Below, in pieces: positions 1-8,701 of a stretch of 64,000 nucleotides of DNA. The position numbers were made by a program, and so were the translations under genes. Where the stretch lies: positions 806,001 to 870,000 of the forward strand of contig CALUIK010000001.1 in NCBI GenBank assembly GCA_944320685.1, in the 5' to 3' direction. How positions within the stretch are numbered: the stretch's first letter is position 1; the number at the start of each line of letters is the position of its first letter. The notes under the pieces are model-generated. The model saw only the letters and a list, made by a program, of their open reading frames with translations, searched no databases and was not told the DNA's origin. Source of the stretch: an uncultured Alistipes sp. GTDB taxonomy: Bacteria > Bacteroidota > Bacteroidia > Bacteroidales > Rikenellaceae.

Positions 1-1
1 G

Positions 2-1561
2 GCCGAGGAACTGGAGCGCGCCCGCGAGCTGAATCAGGAACTTACGGAGGCGGCGGCCGTCTACGACGACGCCCTCATGGAACTCTACTTCGAGAAGGGC
101 ATGCTGACGCAGGACGACATACGTGCCGGTCTCAAGCTGGGCGTGGCCAAGCGCGATCTGATGCCCATCTTCTGCTGCAGCGGCAAGCGCGACATCGGCA
201 CCAAGCGGCTCATGGAGTTCATCATCAACGTCGCGCCGGGCCCGCAGTCGGCGCCCAAGTTCCTCACGACCGATGGCGAGGAACTGGCGGCGGACGAGAC
301 GCAGCCGACGGTGGCATTCGTCTTCAAGAGCCAGATCGAACAGCATATCGGCGAGATAACCTATTTCCGCGTCATCCGCGGCAAGATAACCGAGGGTATG
401 GAGCTGGTCAACAGCCGCACCGGCAACAAGGAGAAACTGTCGCAGCTGTTCGCCGTTGCGGGCAAGAACCGCATCAAGGTCGCGGAGCTGGCTGCGGGCG
501 ACATAGGCTGCACGGTGAAACTCAAGGGTACGCGCACGAACGACACGCTGGCCGCCGCCGCGTCGGTGGTGACGGTAGAGCCCATCGTCTTCCCCGAGCC
601 GCGCTACCGCGCCGCTGTCAAGGCCAAGGAGCAGAGCGACGAGGAGAAGCTGGGCAAACTGCTCAACGACGCCAAGTACGAGGACCCGACAATTCTGGTA
701 GAGTACTCGAAGGAGTTGAAACAGACCATAATACAGGGTCAGGGCGAGCACCATCTCAATATACTCAAGAGCCGCCTCGCCTCGGAGAACAAGATGGAAC
801 TCGAATACTTCGCGCCGAAGATACCTTATCGCGAGACCATCACGAAGGTTGCGCAGGCCGACTACCGCCACAAGAAGCAGTCGGGCGGCGCGGGGCAGTT
901 CGGCGAGGTGCACATGGTCATCGAGCCCTACTACGAGGGCATTCCCGAACCGACGCGCTACAAGGTCGCAGGCAAGGATATAACGGTCAATATCAAGGGC
1001 AAGGAGGAGTACGACCTCGAATGGGGCGGCAAACTTCAGTTCTACAACTCGATCGTGGGCGGCGCAATCGACGCGCGCTTCATGCCGGCGATCCTCAAGG
1101 GAGTGATGGAGAAGATGGACGAAGGGCCGCTTACGGGCTCCTATGCCCGTGACATACGTATCGTTGTCTACGACGGCAAGATGCACCCCGTGGATTCGAA
1201 CGAAATATCGTTCAAGCTGGCGGCGCGAAACGCCTTCAAGGAGGTTTTCCGCAATGCCGGGCCTAAGATCATGGAGCCTATATATGCCGTAGAGGTGCTG
1301 ACGCCGAGCGAGTATATGGGTGCCGTGATGAGCGACCTGCAGAACCGCCGCGCCATGATCATGGGCATGGAGTCGGACAAGGGTTTCGACCGCCTCAACG
1401 CCCGTGTGCCTCTGGCCGAGCTGTACCGTTATTCGACGTCGCTGTCGTCGATCACCTCGGGCGCCGCGACATATACGATGCAGTTCGCCTCTTACGAGCA
1501 GGTTCCCGCCGACGTGCAGGAGAGACTGCTCAAGGCCTACTCCGACACCGACGAGGATTGA
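2..1561 (+). CDS. Elongation factor G (EF-G-like), 5' truncated by the window edge
   Basis: The reading frame is open from base 2 and gives 519 residues, so about the first 200 residues (most of the GTPase domain) lie outside the window. The visible part starts at the end of the G domain (a CSGKRDIG stretch near the G5 position), then shows the domain II beta-barrel, domain III, domain IV with QSGGAGQFGEV, and domain V ending in an acidic tail. EF-G is the GTPase that moves tRNA and mRNA through the ribosome. Bacteroidota often carry a second EF-G-like paralogue, and without the N-terminus and upstream neighbours I cannot tell whether this is the main fusA copy or the paralogue. The ATG at 77 is internal and not the real start. 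A strong hairpin with a T-run lies about 120 bases downstream. Confidence 0.9.
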   Translation, partial: AEELERARELNQELTEAAAVYDDALMELYFEKGMLTQDDIRAGLKLGVAKRDLMPIFCCSGKRDIGTKRLMEFIINVAPGPQSAPKFLTTDGEELAADETQPTVAFVFKSQIEQHIGEITYFRVIRGKITEGMELVNSRTGNKEKLSQLFAVAGKNRIKVAELAAGDIGCTVKLKGTRTNDTLAAAASVVTVEPIVFPEPRYRAAVKAKEQSDEEKLGKLLNDAKYEDPTILVEYSKELKQTIIQGQGEHHLNILKSRLASENKMELEYFAPKIPYRETITKVAQADYRHKKQSGGAGQFGEVHMVIEPYYEGIPEPTRYKVAGKDITVNIKGKEEYDLEWGGKLQFYNSIVGGAIDARFMPAILKGVMEKMDEGPLTGSYARDIRIVVYDGKMHPVDSNEISFKLAARNAFKEVFRNAGPKIMEPIYAVEVLTPSEYMGAVMSDLQNRRAMIMGMESDKGFDRLNARVPLAELYRYSTSLSSITSGAATYTMQFASYEQVPADVQERLLKAYSDTDED

Positions 1562-1610
1562 TCCCCGCTTGCCGGAAAGGAGATGCATGCCGGTCTTCCG
1601 CTATAAGTAA

Positions 1611-1674
1611 ATATCCGACGAGGGTTAACCTTATTTGGATGGCAATAAGAAATTAACTATCCGTCGTCGGATAT
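1611..1674. repeat. Imperfectly spaced 11-bp inverted repeat after the EF-G gene
   Basis: ATATCCGACGA at 1611-1621 is the exact reverse complement of TCGTCGGATAT at 1664-1674, with a 42-base AT-richer spacer. It lies just before the terminator hairpin at 1683. It could be an extra stem in the mRNA end or a protein-binding site; nothing else identifies it. Confidence 0.5.
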
Positions 1675-1682
1675 TCGCCTCG

Positions 1683-1711
1683 GCCGCGCCCCGTACAGGG
1701 CGCGGCTTTTT
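1683..1711 (+). terminator. Intrinsic terminator of the EF-G transcript
   Basis: A perfect 9-bp GC stem (GCCGCGCCC, 1683-1691, with GGGCGCGGC, 1698-1706) around a 6-base loop, followed at once by five T. Confidence 0.8.
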
Positions 1712-2157
1712 CATGTTGCGGTCGGGAAGTGATCTTGCGGCGCGGCAGGGAAGGCGCGTCTCGTTTTTCGGACGCGTATATGTCGCGTTCGGTCTTTTGA
1801 CACAGGCGGGCGCCGGTTTTCTCCGTTTCGGCTTCCCGAAAATCAATTGGGGCACGATCATTGAACCTATCGGGCACGGTGCATGCGCAATGCGCCGCGG
1901 AGAGAGGCTGCGCGCCTCTCCCGGGTCAGGGCGCGCCGTGCGGAACGTCAGGCGTCGCGGCCGGGTGGTGTGCGGCCCTGCCGGCAGACTCCCGGTTACA
2001 TTTGCCGCGTGCCGACCGTATGGGTTCGTAGCCCCGAAAAGGTGATTCCCGACCGAAACGTTCGATCCGTATAGTATGAAAAACAGACGTATGCGTATGT
2101 TTTAACAGGATTTTATAATATATATTTCAGTTTTTTATTGTAAAGTATATATATTTT
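1712..2157. other. Intergenic stretch, no gene seen
   Basis: Open frames here are random-looking and Arg-rich and show no family signature. The first two thirds are GC-rich like the genome. From about 2070 the sequence turns sharply AT-rich and leads into the promoter of the AraC-type gene. Confidence 0.5.
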
Positions 2158-2190
2158 ATTGTGCAGATTGTTATAATATTATTATATTTG
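2158..2190 (+). promoter_or_regulatory. Bacteroidota-type promoter of the AraC-family gene
   Basis: TATATTTG at 2183-2190 fits the -7 box TAnnTTTG. ATTG at 2158-2161, 21 bases upstream, is one base off the -33 box. The predicted start of transcription near 2197 argues against using the ATG at 2201. Confidence 0.5.
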
Positions 2191-2245
2191 AATATGCAAT
2201 ATGTTGCAGTATAGTGACATTAACTTTATTTTAACATATATCGAA

Positions 2246-3163
2246 ATGAATAAAAACGAAAATGCCGGGCAGCCTACAATCGTGAAATATGTCGAAGGCA
2301 ATTACGGGGGCATACAATTGTTGAGCCTTTCGCGTTACGCTCTGGGTTACGTGGTACGCGGGTCAAAGGAGATCTATTACGGCGATACGCACTATACTGT
2401 TTCGCGTGGCGAGGTGTTTTACATGGGCGTAGGCAACCACTATGTCGAGAACCTGCCCGAGGATGGCCGGCCTTTCGAGCAGATCGTGGTGTACTATTCG
2501 CCCGAGCTGTTGCAGCGCATACTGCTCCAGCTGAACATGAGTTACGCCATTAACATCACGAATACCCACCACTGCGACCGTTGCCGGCTTCTGAACCATG
2601 TGGCCGTGCCGGCGTCGCCGACGCTGCGCAGTTTCTTCTGCCACACGGCGAGCTACCTTCAGGATGACAACTTCATGCACGACGAAACCGCCGAGAGCAT
2701 CAAGATGACGGAGCTGATCTACCTCGTCGTATCGCATGATGACGACTGCCTGAAGAGCAAGGTGCTGAGCAATGTCGACTCGTCGCACGACAACTTCGAA
2801 CAGATCATCCACTCCAATATCTTTCACGACGTCTCGATCGAGGATCTGGCGGCGATGTGCAACCGCTCGCTCACCTCATTCAAGAAGGAGTTCAAGCGCC
2901 ACTATTTCGTACCGCCCCACCGCTGGTTCATACGCCAGCGGCTGATGCAGGCGAGGCTGCTGCTCATATCGACCTCGAAGTCCATATCCGAGATAGGTGT
3001 CGAGTGCACTTTCCCCAACACGTCGCACTTCATCAAGCTCTTCAAGAAGGAGTACGGCTCGACGCCGGCGATCTACCGCATGCGCCACTGTTCGGGCAGT
3101 GCCCCGATCGCCGTCGCCGCGGCCGAGGAGGAGAGGGCCGCCATCGGGAGCGTGGCCGTATGA
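2246..3163 (+). CDS. AraC-family transcriptional regulator
   Basis: The protein has about 305 residues. The N-terminal two thirds look like an AraC-type cupin sensor (YYGDTHYTVSRGEVFYMG). The last 100 residues are the double helix-turn-helix: a first helix pair around IEDLAAMCNRSLTSFKKEFK and the second at ISEIGVECTFPNTSHFIKLF, ending in the usual STPAIYRMRH region. It should bind DNA as a one-component regulator; its ligand and targets are unknown. I chose the ATG at 2246 over the in-frame ATG at 2201 because the promoter places the RNA start near 2197 and MNKNEN is a more typical start. The AT-rich upstream region contrasts with the GC-rich gene. No target operon adjoins on the same strand; a small transcription unit and then the convergent tamL gene follow. 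Confidence 0.85.
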   Translation: MNKNENAGQPTIVKYVEGNYGGIQLLSLSRYALGYVVRGSKEIYYGDTHYTVSRGEVFYMGVGNHYVENLPEDGRPFEQIVVYYSPELLQRILLQLNMSYAINITNTHHCDRCRLLNHVAVPASPTLRSFFCHTASYLQDDNFMHDETAESIKMTELIYLVVSHDDDCLKSKVLSNVDSSHDNFEQIIHSNIFHDVSIEDLAAMCNRSLTSFKKEFKRHYFVPPHRWFIRQRLMQARLLLISTSKSISEIGVECTFPNTSHFIKLFKKEYGSTPAIYRMRHCSGSAPIAVAAAEEERAAIGSVAV

Positions 3164-3192
3164 TGCCGGCGGCGATAAATAGTGGGCGAAAG

Positions 3193-3223
3193 TTTGCAAG
3201 GAAACAAAAAAAGATTATCTTTG
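3193..3223 (+). promoter_or_regulatory. Consensus Bacteroidota promoter with no ORF downstream
   Basis: TTTG at 3193-3196, a 19-base spacer, then TATCTTTG at 3216-3223: an exact match to the TTTG/TAnnTTTG consensus. It points to a terminator only about 50 bases away and so appears to drive a short non-coding RNA. Confidence 0.75.
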
Positions 3224-3229
3224 TACTAC

Positions 3230-3310
3230 GAAGTGTATTACTCACTTATTTTATAAACCTGACCAACCTGAAGCGGCAACGGGATATCGTGAGATATCCC
3301 GTTGCTTTTT
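3230..3310 (+). ncRNA. Candidate small RNA, about 80 nt
   Basis: The unit is bounded by the consensus promoter at 3193-3223 and by a perfect intrinsic terminator at 3276-3310. In between is a 46-base single-stranded-looking 5' region with no start codon followed by a useful frame. The terminator is capped by a GTGA (GNRA-type) loop, a feature shared with the hairpin at 30041-30070. I do not recognise a known family. It is either a free-standing sRNA or the end of a very short leader transcript. Confidence 0.5.
3276..3310 (+). terminator. Terminator with 13-bp stem and GTGA loop
   Basis: GCAACGGGATATC (3276-3288) pairs perfectly with GATATCCCGTTGC (3293-3305) around a GTGA loop, followed by five T. 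Confidence 0.8.
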
Positions 3311-3395
3311 GCATGTGTACAGTCCGCCGCCGCGGGCGTGCCGAGCCTTTCGGGGAGATGTCGGGCATGTCGGGCATCTCCGCTTGCGCGGTGTA

Positions 3396-5777
3396 TCAGA
3401 ATGGGTATCCTACGCCGAAGTTGAGGGCCGTGTTCTTCCAGCGGAAGTTGTGTATCCACCGCTCGCCCGCAGGGTTGTTGGGGTTGTGGAGCTGGATACC
3501 CCAGTCGAGGCGCAGGATGACGAACTTTATGTCGAGGCGCAGGCCGAATCCTGTGTTGAAACCGAGCTGTTTGTAGAACCGGTTTATGTGGAAGATGCCT
3601 TCGGCGGGCACCTGTGCCTTGTCCATTCCGAGATACCATACATTTCCCACGTCGAGGAACGTGGCTCCGTGGAACATGCCCCATATCGGAAAACGGAACT
3701 CGACGTTGGCCTCCAGGCGCATGTCGCCCATCTGCACGGGATACGGCGTGTCCTCGACCACGGCGTTTCCCGGGCCGAGGGTTCGGGGCACCCAGCCGCG
3801 CATGCTGTTGCTGCCGCCCACGTAGAAGAGGCGGTCGAACGGCAGGGCGCTCGAGTTGCCGTACGGGGCTCCGCAGCCGGCGAATATGCGGCCTGCGAGG
3901 GCCGTCTTCTCGCCGAGGACTATCTTGCGGCTGATGCTTATGTCGCTGCGGACATACTGCGAGTACCGCACGCCGAATATGTTGTAGTATCCTTCCTCGG
4001 TCTTGTGGGAGAGTGCCAGCTCGAAGAGGTTGAGCAGGTTGCCCGCCGACTCGAAGTTTATGCGCATGAGGGTGGCGTTGCCGTTCAAGTTCTTGTTCTG
4101 GTTGTTGTACACGTACGATGCCGAGAGGCCGGCGATGGCCTGCGTCTGGTAACTCTGGCGGAGGTATTCGTTCTTGAGCGAGTTGAAGAACGCCTCGTCG
4201 AGGTAGCTGACGTTGATCCAGTTGAGGTCTATGGGCCTGATCTGGTAGTTGTAGCGGCCGTTGATGCTGCGCCACGAGTATGTCCACGTTGCGCGCGAGA
4301 GGTCGCGGCGGTAGTACGGACGGTCTTGGTAGTTGAACGAGAGCTCTACCTTGGTGCGGGGCATGTTGATCTTGCGCGTGGAGAGGTTGAAGGGCAGCAG
4401 GAAGCGCGGGAACGAGAGCCCGACGCTGAGACCCAGTTCGTTGGCTTGGCGTTTCACGGCGTTCGGGGCCTTCATGTACTCGTATCCCACGGTGACGGCG
4501 GTATTGAGGGCCTCGATGCCGCGGAAGAGGTTTCGGTTCTGGTATCCGACGGTCGCGCTCAGTCCGTAGAAACTCGACGTGGTGCTTCCCTCGAACTCTA
4601 TGTTGAGCCCCTGCCGCAGCGTGGGGGTGCAGAGGATATAGCATCGCAGGTTCCCCTCGCGTATGTTCTCGAAGGTGTCGGCGGTCGCATTGACGTGCCC
4701 CTCGCCGATGTAGTTCAGCGTGATTGTGTCGTCCTGCGCCTGCGGCAGCTCCTCGAAGGCGATGCGGGCGCTCTTGAAATATCCGAGCGACATGATCTCG
4801 TTGTAGGTGCGGTCGACGAGCGAGGCGTTGTATGTGGTGTTCGGGGTGAGCGGTATGGCCGTATAGAGCACGTCGGGCTGGACATTGGGGCGGCCTTCGG
4901 ATATTATGTTGAGTCCCTTGTAGTATGTGGTGTCGAGCATGCGGGCGTTTCGCTGTACGCGGTCTACCGTGGGGTTGTAGTCGGGCAGGACGTTTATCTG
5001 CGAGATGCGGTATATGGCGTTGTTGTCCATGATGGCGCGGCCGCGGTCGTCGTATCCCGTGAGGTTGCGCTTGAAGATCATCTTGACGCCGACGCGGCGG
5101 TCGCCGCCGAGCGTGTCGACCAGATACTCGATGTTGTTTACCGAGAAGTTGTAATATCCGCGGTTGTTGAGGTATGCGGCTATGCGTTCGCGCTCCTTGT
5201 CCAGGACCGTGATGTCGAATATGTCGCCCCGGCGCAGGAGCGTGGTGCCGCTGTCGGCCTCGATTATGGATTTGAGCGAGCGGTCGCGGAAGTCGTACGA
5301 CAGGGTGTCGATTCTGTACGGCAGCCCTTGGCGTGTACGGTATGTGACGTATGCCCGGTGGCGGCGGCGCGTGGTGTCCACCTCGAAGGATGCGGTCGAG
5401 GCGTAGTATCCTCGCGAGTTCATGTATGTCTTGAGGTTCTGCACGCTCTTCTCCGTGAGCGACATGTCGAGCAGCACGGGCTCCTCGCCCACCTTGCGCT
5501 TTAGGTTGTTCCACCAGTTCTCCTTGTCGGGGTTGGCCAGATTGTACGCCCAGACGTAGAAGTTTGTGCCGAGGAAGCGCTTGTTGGGTGTCTGGCGCAC
5601 GTACTGTTCGAGCGTGGGGGCCGTGATGCGCTCCTCCTTGGGGGCGTCGCTGTCGGTGTCGATGGTGACCTTCTGCAGGAGGTACTGCCCGTCGGACAGG
5701 CGGCGCGTGACGCTGCACGCCGTGCAGAGGAGGCACAGCGCGGCGAGGGCCGCAAGGCGTGGTATGCGTGGTTTCAT
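3396..5777 (-). CDS. tamL: TamL-type lipoprotein of the BamA/TamA (Omp85) family
   Basis: The 793-residue protein starts with a lipoprotein signal (hydrophobic run, then CTAC followed by S), with the lipidated Cys near residue 20. POTRA-like repeats follow over roughly residues 25-380. The C-terminal half is a 16-strand-type Omp85 barrel, with GGSNSMRGW matching the conserved loop-6 (V/I)RG(F/Y) motif and a last residue of Phe, as in outer-membrane barrels. TamL is the Bacteroidota lipid-anchored form of TamA, thought to help insert or move envelope components across the outer membrane. The ATG at 5777 overlaps the dapF stop by four bases (ATGA), which supports this start over the GTG at 5783. 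No tamB gene is in view. The -3 residue of the lipobox is Cys, which is unusual. Confidence 0.88.
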   Translation of the reverse strand: MKPRIPRLAALAALCLLCTACSVTRRLSDGQYLLQKVTIDTDSDAPKEERITAPTLEQYVRQTPNKRFLGTNFYVWAYNLANPDKENWWNNLKRKVGEEPVLLDMSLTEKSVQNLKTYMNSRGYYASTASFEVDTTRRRHRAYVTYRTRQGLPYRIDTLSYDFRDRSLKSIIEADSGTTLLRRGDIFDITVLDKERERIAAYLNNRGYYNFSVNNIEYLVDTLGGDRRVGVKMIFKRNLTGYDDRGRAIMDNNAIYRISQINVLPDYNPTVDRVQRNARMLDTTYYKGLNIISEGRPNVQPDVLYTAIPLTPNTTYNASLVDRTYNEIMSLGYFKSARIAFEELPQAQDDTITLNYIGEGHVNATADTFENIREGNLRCYILCTPTLRQGLNIEFEGSTTSSFYGLSATVGYQNRNLFRGIEALNTAVTVGYEYMKAPNAVKRQANELGLSVGLSFPRFLLPFNLSTRKINMPRTKVELSFNYQDRPYYRRDLSRATWTYSWRSINGRYNYQIRPIDLNWINVSYLDEAFFNSLKNEYLRQSYQTQAIAGLSASYVYNNQNKNLNGNATLMRINFESAGNLLNLFELALSHKTEEGYYNIFGVRYSQYVRSDISISRKIVLGEKTALAGRIFAGCGAPYGNSSALPFDRLFYVGGSNSMRGWVPRTLGPGNAVVEDTPYPVQMGDMRLEANVEFRFPIWGMFHGATFLDVGNVWYLGMDKAQVPAEGIFHINRFYKQLGFNTGFGLRLDIKFVILRLDWGIQLHNPNNPAGERWIHNFRWKNTALNFGVGYPF

Positions 5778-6748
5778 CGGCACGTGGCACTGGGGTATTT
5801 TGCCGCCGTGAGTGCGGCGAAACGGTCATACAGGGCGGTTTCGGCGTCCATTCGGGCGGTGCATGCGATGTCGGTTACGGCGGTGCCGTCCCAAGATGCG
5901 CGGCCGCTCCATTCGTATGTGGCGTTTCCGGTGAGCCGTGTGGTTATTGTGCCGCCGTCGATGCGGCAGAGGCACCGCACCATGCCGCCGCGGTTGTATA
6001 CCTCGATGTCGCGGCCCGCCTCGCAGAGTCCCGTCAGTACGGCGGCGGTGCTGCACGAGGTCATGGCCGTGCCGCACGAGAACGTTATGCCGGCGCCGCG
6101 TTCGTATGTGGCGGCGAAGACGGCCTGTTCGGCGCAGGGGGTGTAGAGGCTGACGTTTATGCCGCGGGGGAAGTCGTGCTTGAGGTGTTTGACGGCCTCG
6201 CCGAGGGCCGCGAGGCGGTGCAAGTCGACCGTGCCGGCCTGTGCGACGATGTGGGGGTTTCCGGGCGACAGGGCCGTGAATCGCAATTCGGCGTCGAGGG
6301 CGGGTATGGTTTGGGCCACGAAACTGCCGCTCCCTGCGGGCATGAAGCCGAAGTCGTCGCTGCGGGTGGCGATGGCCATGTCGACGCCGAATGTCGGCAT
6401 TTGCGGGAATATGTCTTCGCAGCGGGTTATGTGGTAGGTGCGGCCGCCCGAACGGAGGGCGAACATGTCATCTCCGATGTAGCGTTCGCGCACGAGACGC
6501 GCCACGCAGCGTATGCCGTTCCCGCACATTTCGGCCTCCGAGCCGTCGGGGTTGAACATGCGCATGGCGTAGAGCCCCGCGTCGCGCACGACGTATAGCA
6601 GGCCGTCGCAGGGCTGCATCCCGGGCGCGGCGCAGAGTGCGCGTGTTAATGCCGCGAGGTCGGTGGCGGCGACGTGCGGCTGCGCCACGGCGTCTACCAT
6701 TGCGAAACGGTTGCCCGAGCCGTGGCATTTGATTATATCTATGAGCAT
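5774..6748 (-). CDS. dapF: Diaminopimelate epimerase
   Basis: The 324-residue protein carries the DapF hallmarks: N-terminal KCHGSGNRF, the first catalytic Cys in [14 protein letters not shown], the mid-protein SPGNPHIV, and the second catalytic Cys in [13 protein letters not shown]. It converts LL- to meso-diaminopimelate for lysine and peptidoglycan synthesis in the cytoplasm. The second motif reads CGTA instead of the usual CG(S/T)G, so one conserved Gly is Ala. Both catalytic Cys remain, so activity is expected. A consensus promoter lies at 6770-6801, about 20 bases upstream of the start ATG, so the leader is very short. It is co-transcribed with tamL through a 4-nt overlap. Confidence 0.92.
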   Translation of the reverse strand: MLIDIIKCHGSGNRFAMVDAVAQPHVAATDLAALTRALCAAPGMQPCDGLLYVVRDAGLYAMRMFNPDGSEAEMCGNGIRCVARLVRERYIGDDMFALRSGGRTYHITRCEDIFPQMPTFGVDMAIATRSDDFGFMPAGSGSFVAQTIPALDAELRFTALSPGNPHIVAQAGTVDLHRLAALGEAVKHLKHDFPRGINVSLYTPCAEQAVFAATYERGAGITFSCGTAMTSCSTAAVLTGLCEAGRDIEVYNRGGMVRCLCRIDGGTITTRLTGNATYEWSGRASWDGTAVTDIACTARMDAETALYDRFAALTAAKYPSATCR

Positions 6749-6769
6749 AGGTGCGGTCGAATGATTTTT

Positions 6770-6801
6770 CAAAGATACGGATATTTTGTGCGACATACAA
6801 A
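6770..6801 (-). promoter_or_regulatory. Promoter of dapF-tamL
   Basis: On the minus strand TTTG (6801-6798), a 20-base spacer and TATCTTTG (6777-6770): an exact consensus. Confidence 0.75.
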
Positions 6802-6898
6802 TATTTTCGGGCGTGGGGCCTTTTCGCGGGCATATCGCGTCCGCGTTGGCGCGCTTTACGGGAAATTTGTTAATTTTACGCATCCAAACATGCAAGTT

Positions 6899-7768
6899 AT
6901 GATGAAGGAGAAGTTTATTATGGCCGGTGACACGGCCCTGCACGTGGCCGACTCGGGCCGTGGCGAGCGGTGTGTTGTGCTGGTGCACGGTTATCTCGAG
7001 TCGATGTACGTATGGGACGATTTCGTGCCGTTGCTTACGCCGCATGTGCGTGTTGTCACAGTCGACGTGCCGGGGCACGGCGTCTCGCAGGTGCTGGGCG
7101 AGGTGCATACCATGGAGATGATGGCCGACGTGCTGCACGGCATGTTGGATGCGCTGGGCATAGGGCGGGCCACCTTTGTGGGCCACTCGATGGGGGGCTA
7201 CATATCGCTGGCCTTCTGTGCGAAGTATCCCGAGCGGATGGACGGGCTGGTGCTGCTGAGTTCCTCGCCGTGTCCCGACGACGAGACCAAGCGCGAGAAC
7301 CGCCGCCGCGAGATCGCCCTCGTGCGTGCGGGCAAGAAGGACGTGCTGGCGCATGTGGCGCCCGAGACGGGCTTCGCCGTGCAGAACCGCGAGCGGCTGA
7401 AGGACTATATCGAGGATCTTGTCGAGCAGGTGCACGTCACCGAGGACGAGGGCATCGTGGCTCTTCTCGGGGGCATGATCGCCCGCGTCGACCAGAACGC
7501 GATGCTGCGTGTGAGCCGTGTGCCGCAGCTCTTCATATTGGGGCGCCACGACAACTATATCCCCGTCGAGGCGGCCGAGCGTTTCGTTGCCGACAACCCG
7601 CAGGCGCAGGTCGTGTGGCTCGAGGCATCGGGTCACATGGGCTTCATCGAGGAGCCGGAGCGGTGCGCCGCGGCGATTCTGGGCTTCGTGCTTCGGGGCG
7701 ATGCCCACGCATTCGACGGCTCGGCCGCGGGGAATGCCGCTCCGAAAACGGATCTGCAAACCGATTAA
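6899..7768 (+). CDS. Alpha/beta-fold hydrolase
   Basis: About 289 residues with the classic alpha/beta hydrolase layout: oxyanion region LVHGYLES near residue 30, nucleophile Ser in GHSMGG near residue 95, acid Asp in LGRHDNYIP and His in ASGHMGF near the C-terminus. No signal peptide is seen, so it is probably cytoplasmic. The substrate is unknown; relatives include esterases, C-C hydrolases and haloperoxidase-like enzymes. Start codons at 6890, 6899 and 6902 are all possible; 6899 is a middle choice. A weak TAATTTTA box lies just upstream. It is the first of three hydrolase genes in a row, with 11 bases to the next. Confidence 0.85.
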   Translation: MMKEKFIMAGDTALHVADSGRGERCVVLVHGYLESMYVWDDFVPLLTPHVRVVTVDVPGHGVSQVLGEVHTMEMMADVLHGMLDALGIGRATFVGHSMGGYISLAFCAKYPERMDGLVLLSSSPCPDDETKRENRRREIALVRAGKKDVLAHVAPETGFAVQNRERLKDYIEDLVEQVHVTEDEGIVALLGGMIARVDQNAMLRVSRVPQLFILGRHDNYIPVEAAERFVADNPQAQVVWLEASGHMGFIEEPERCAAAILGFVLRGDAHAFDGSAAGNAAPKTDLQTD

Positions 7769-7779
7769 AACCATTTCAT

Positions 7780-8667
7780 ATGAGACGTATACTGTTGATT
7801 GCCGCCGCCGCGTGCCTGTCTCTCGCCGCGTCGGCGCAGGATTGGACGAAGGCGGTGAGCCGCGTGGAGCACCACACCATCCACAGCGAGGTGCTGGGGT
7901 GCGACCGCAACTATACAGTTTTCCTGCCTGCGGGCTACGACCTTGAAAAGGATCGCCGCTACCCCATCCTCTACCTTCTGCACGGCATGAGCGACACTGA
8001 CCGCAACTGGTACTATCGCGGCCACGTGAGGGATGTTATGGACCAGCTTGCGGCCGACGGTCAGGTCGGGCCGATGATAATCGTCACGCCCGATGCCGGA
8101 GGCATGCCCGTCGAGGAGAAGCAGAACGGCTATTTCGACATGGAGGGCTGGGCCTATGAAAAGTTCTTCTTCGAGGAGTTCATGCCCCATGTCGAGAGCG
8201 AGTACCGTGTCATGGGCGACCGCGGGCACCGCGGTGTTGCGGGCCTGTCGATGGGCGGCGGCGGCTCTACGAGCTATGCTCAGCGCCATCCCGACAAGTT
8301 CTGCGCCTGCTATGCGATGAGCGCCCTGATGCACCTGCCCGAGGCCGATGCCGCGCAGCTGGCCGCGGGCAGCAAGTTCGCGCTGCTGACCGACGCCGTG
8401 CACCGTTTGAGCTGCGTCGAGTATGTGCAGCAGGCCGACGAGGCGCGCAAGAAGGCGTTGCGCACGGTCGCGTGGTATGTCGACTGCGGCGATGACGACT
8501 TCCTGCTGGACTGCAACCTCGATTTCATAAAGGCCCTGCGTGCGGCACGCATACCCTACAGCCTGCGCGTGCGCGACGGCGGCCACACGTGGGAGTACTG
8601 GCATTCGGCGCTGTACAATGCCCTGCCCTTCTTCTCGCGCACCTTCCTTGCCAACGACCGCAAATAG
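7780..8667 (+). CDS. Secreted esterase, CE1-like putative esterase family
   Basis: The 295-residue protein opens with a signal peptide (MRRILLIAAAACLSLAASAQ, cut after about residue 20). The rest matches the esterase D/feruloyl esterase-like family: LYLLHGMSDTDRNWY as the oxyanion region, nucleophile Ser in GLSMGGGG, and a C-terminal His in DGGHTWEYW. Such enzymes in Bacteroidales often cut acyl or feruloyl esters on glycans in the periplasm, but no sugar-specific domain is visible and the substrate is not known. It lies 11 bases after the upstream hydrolase, so it is probably in the same operon. Confidence 0.87.
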   Translation: MRRILLIAAAACLSLAASAQDWTKAVSRVEHHTIHSEVLGCDRNYTVFLPAGYDLEKDRRYPILYLLHGMSDTDRNWYYRGHVRDVMDQLAADGQVGPMIIVTPDAGGMPVEEKQNGYFDMEGWAYEKFFFEEFMPHVESEYRVMGDRGHRGVAGLSMGGGGSTSYAQRHPDKFCACYAMSALMHLPEADAAQLAAGSKFALLTDAVHRLSCVEYVQQADEARKKALRTVAWYVDCGDDDFLLDCNLDFIKALRAARIPYSLRVRDGGHTWEYWHSALYNALPFFSRTFLANDRK

Positions 8668-8701
8668 TGACACTTGAGGAAACTAAATGGGTTTCAAATC
8701 T

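Noticed and set aside
2060..2075. GTTCGATCC resembling a tRNA T-loop
   Set aside because: No acceptor stem, anticodon arm or CCA context can be built around it.
3309..5504. Long plus-strand open frame opposite tamL (731 codons)
   Set aside because: It is the antisense shadow of a well-supported Omp85 gene and shows only Val/Arg-rich composition caused by GC-rich codon usage.
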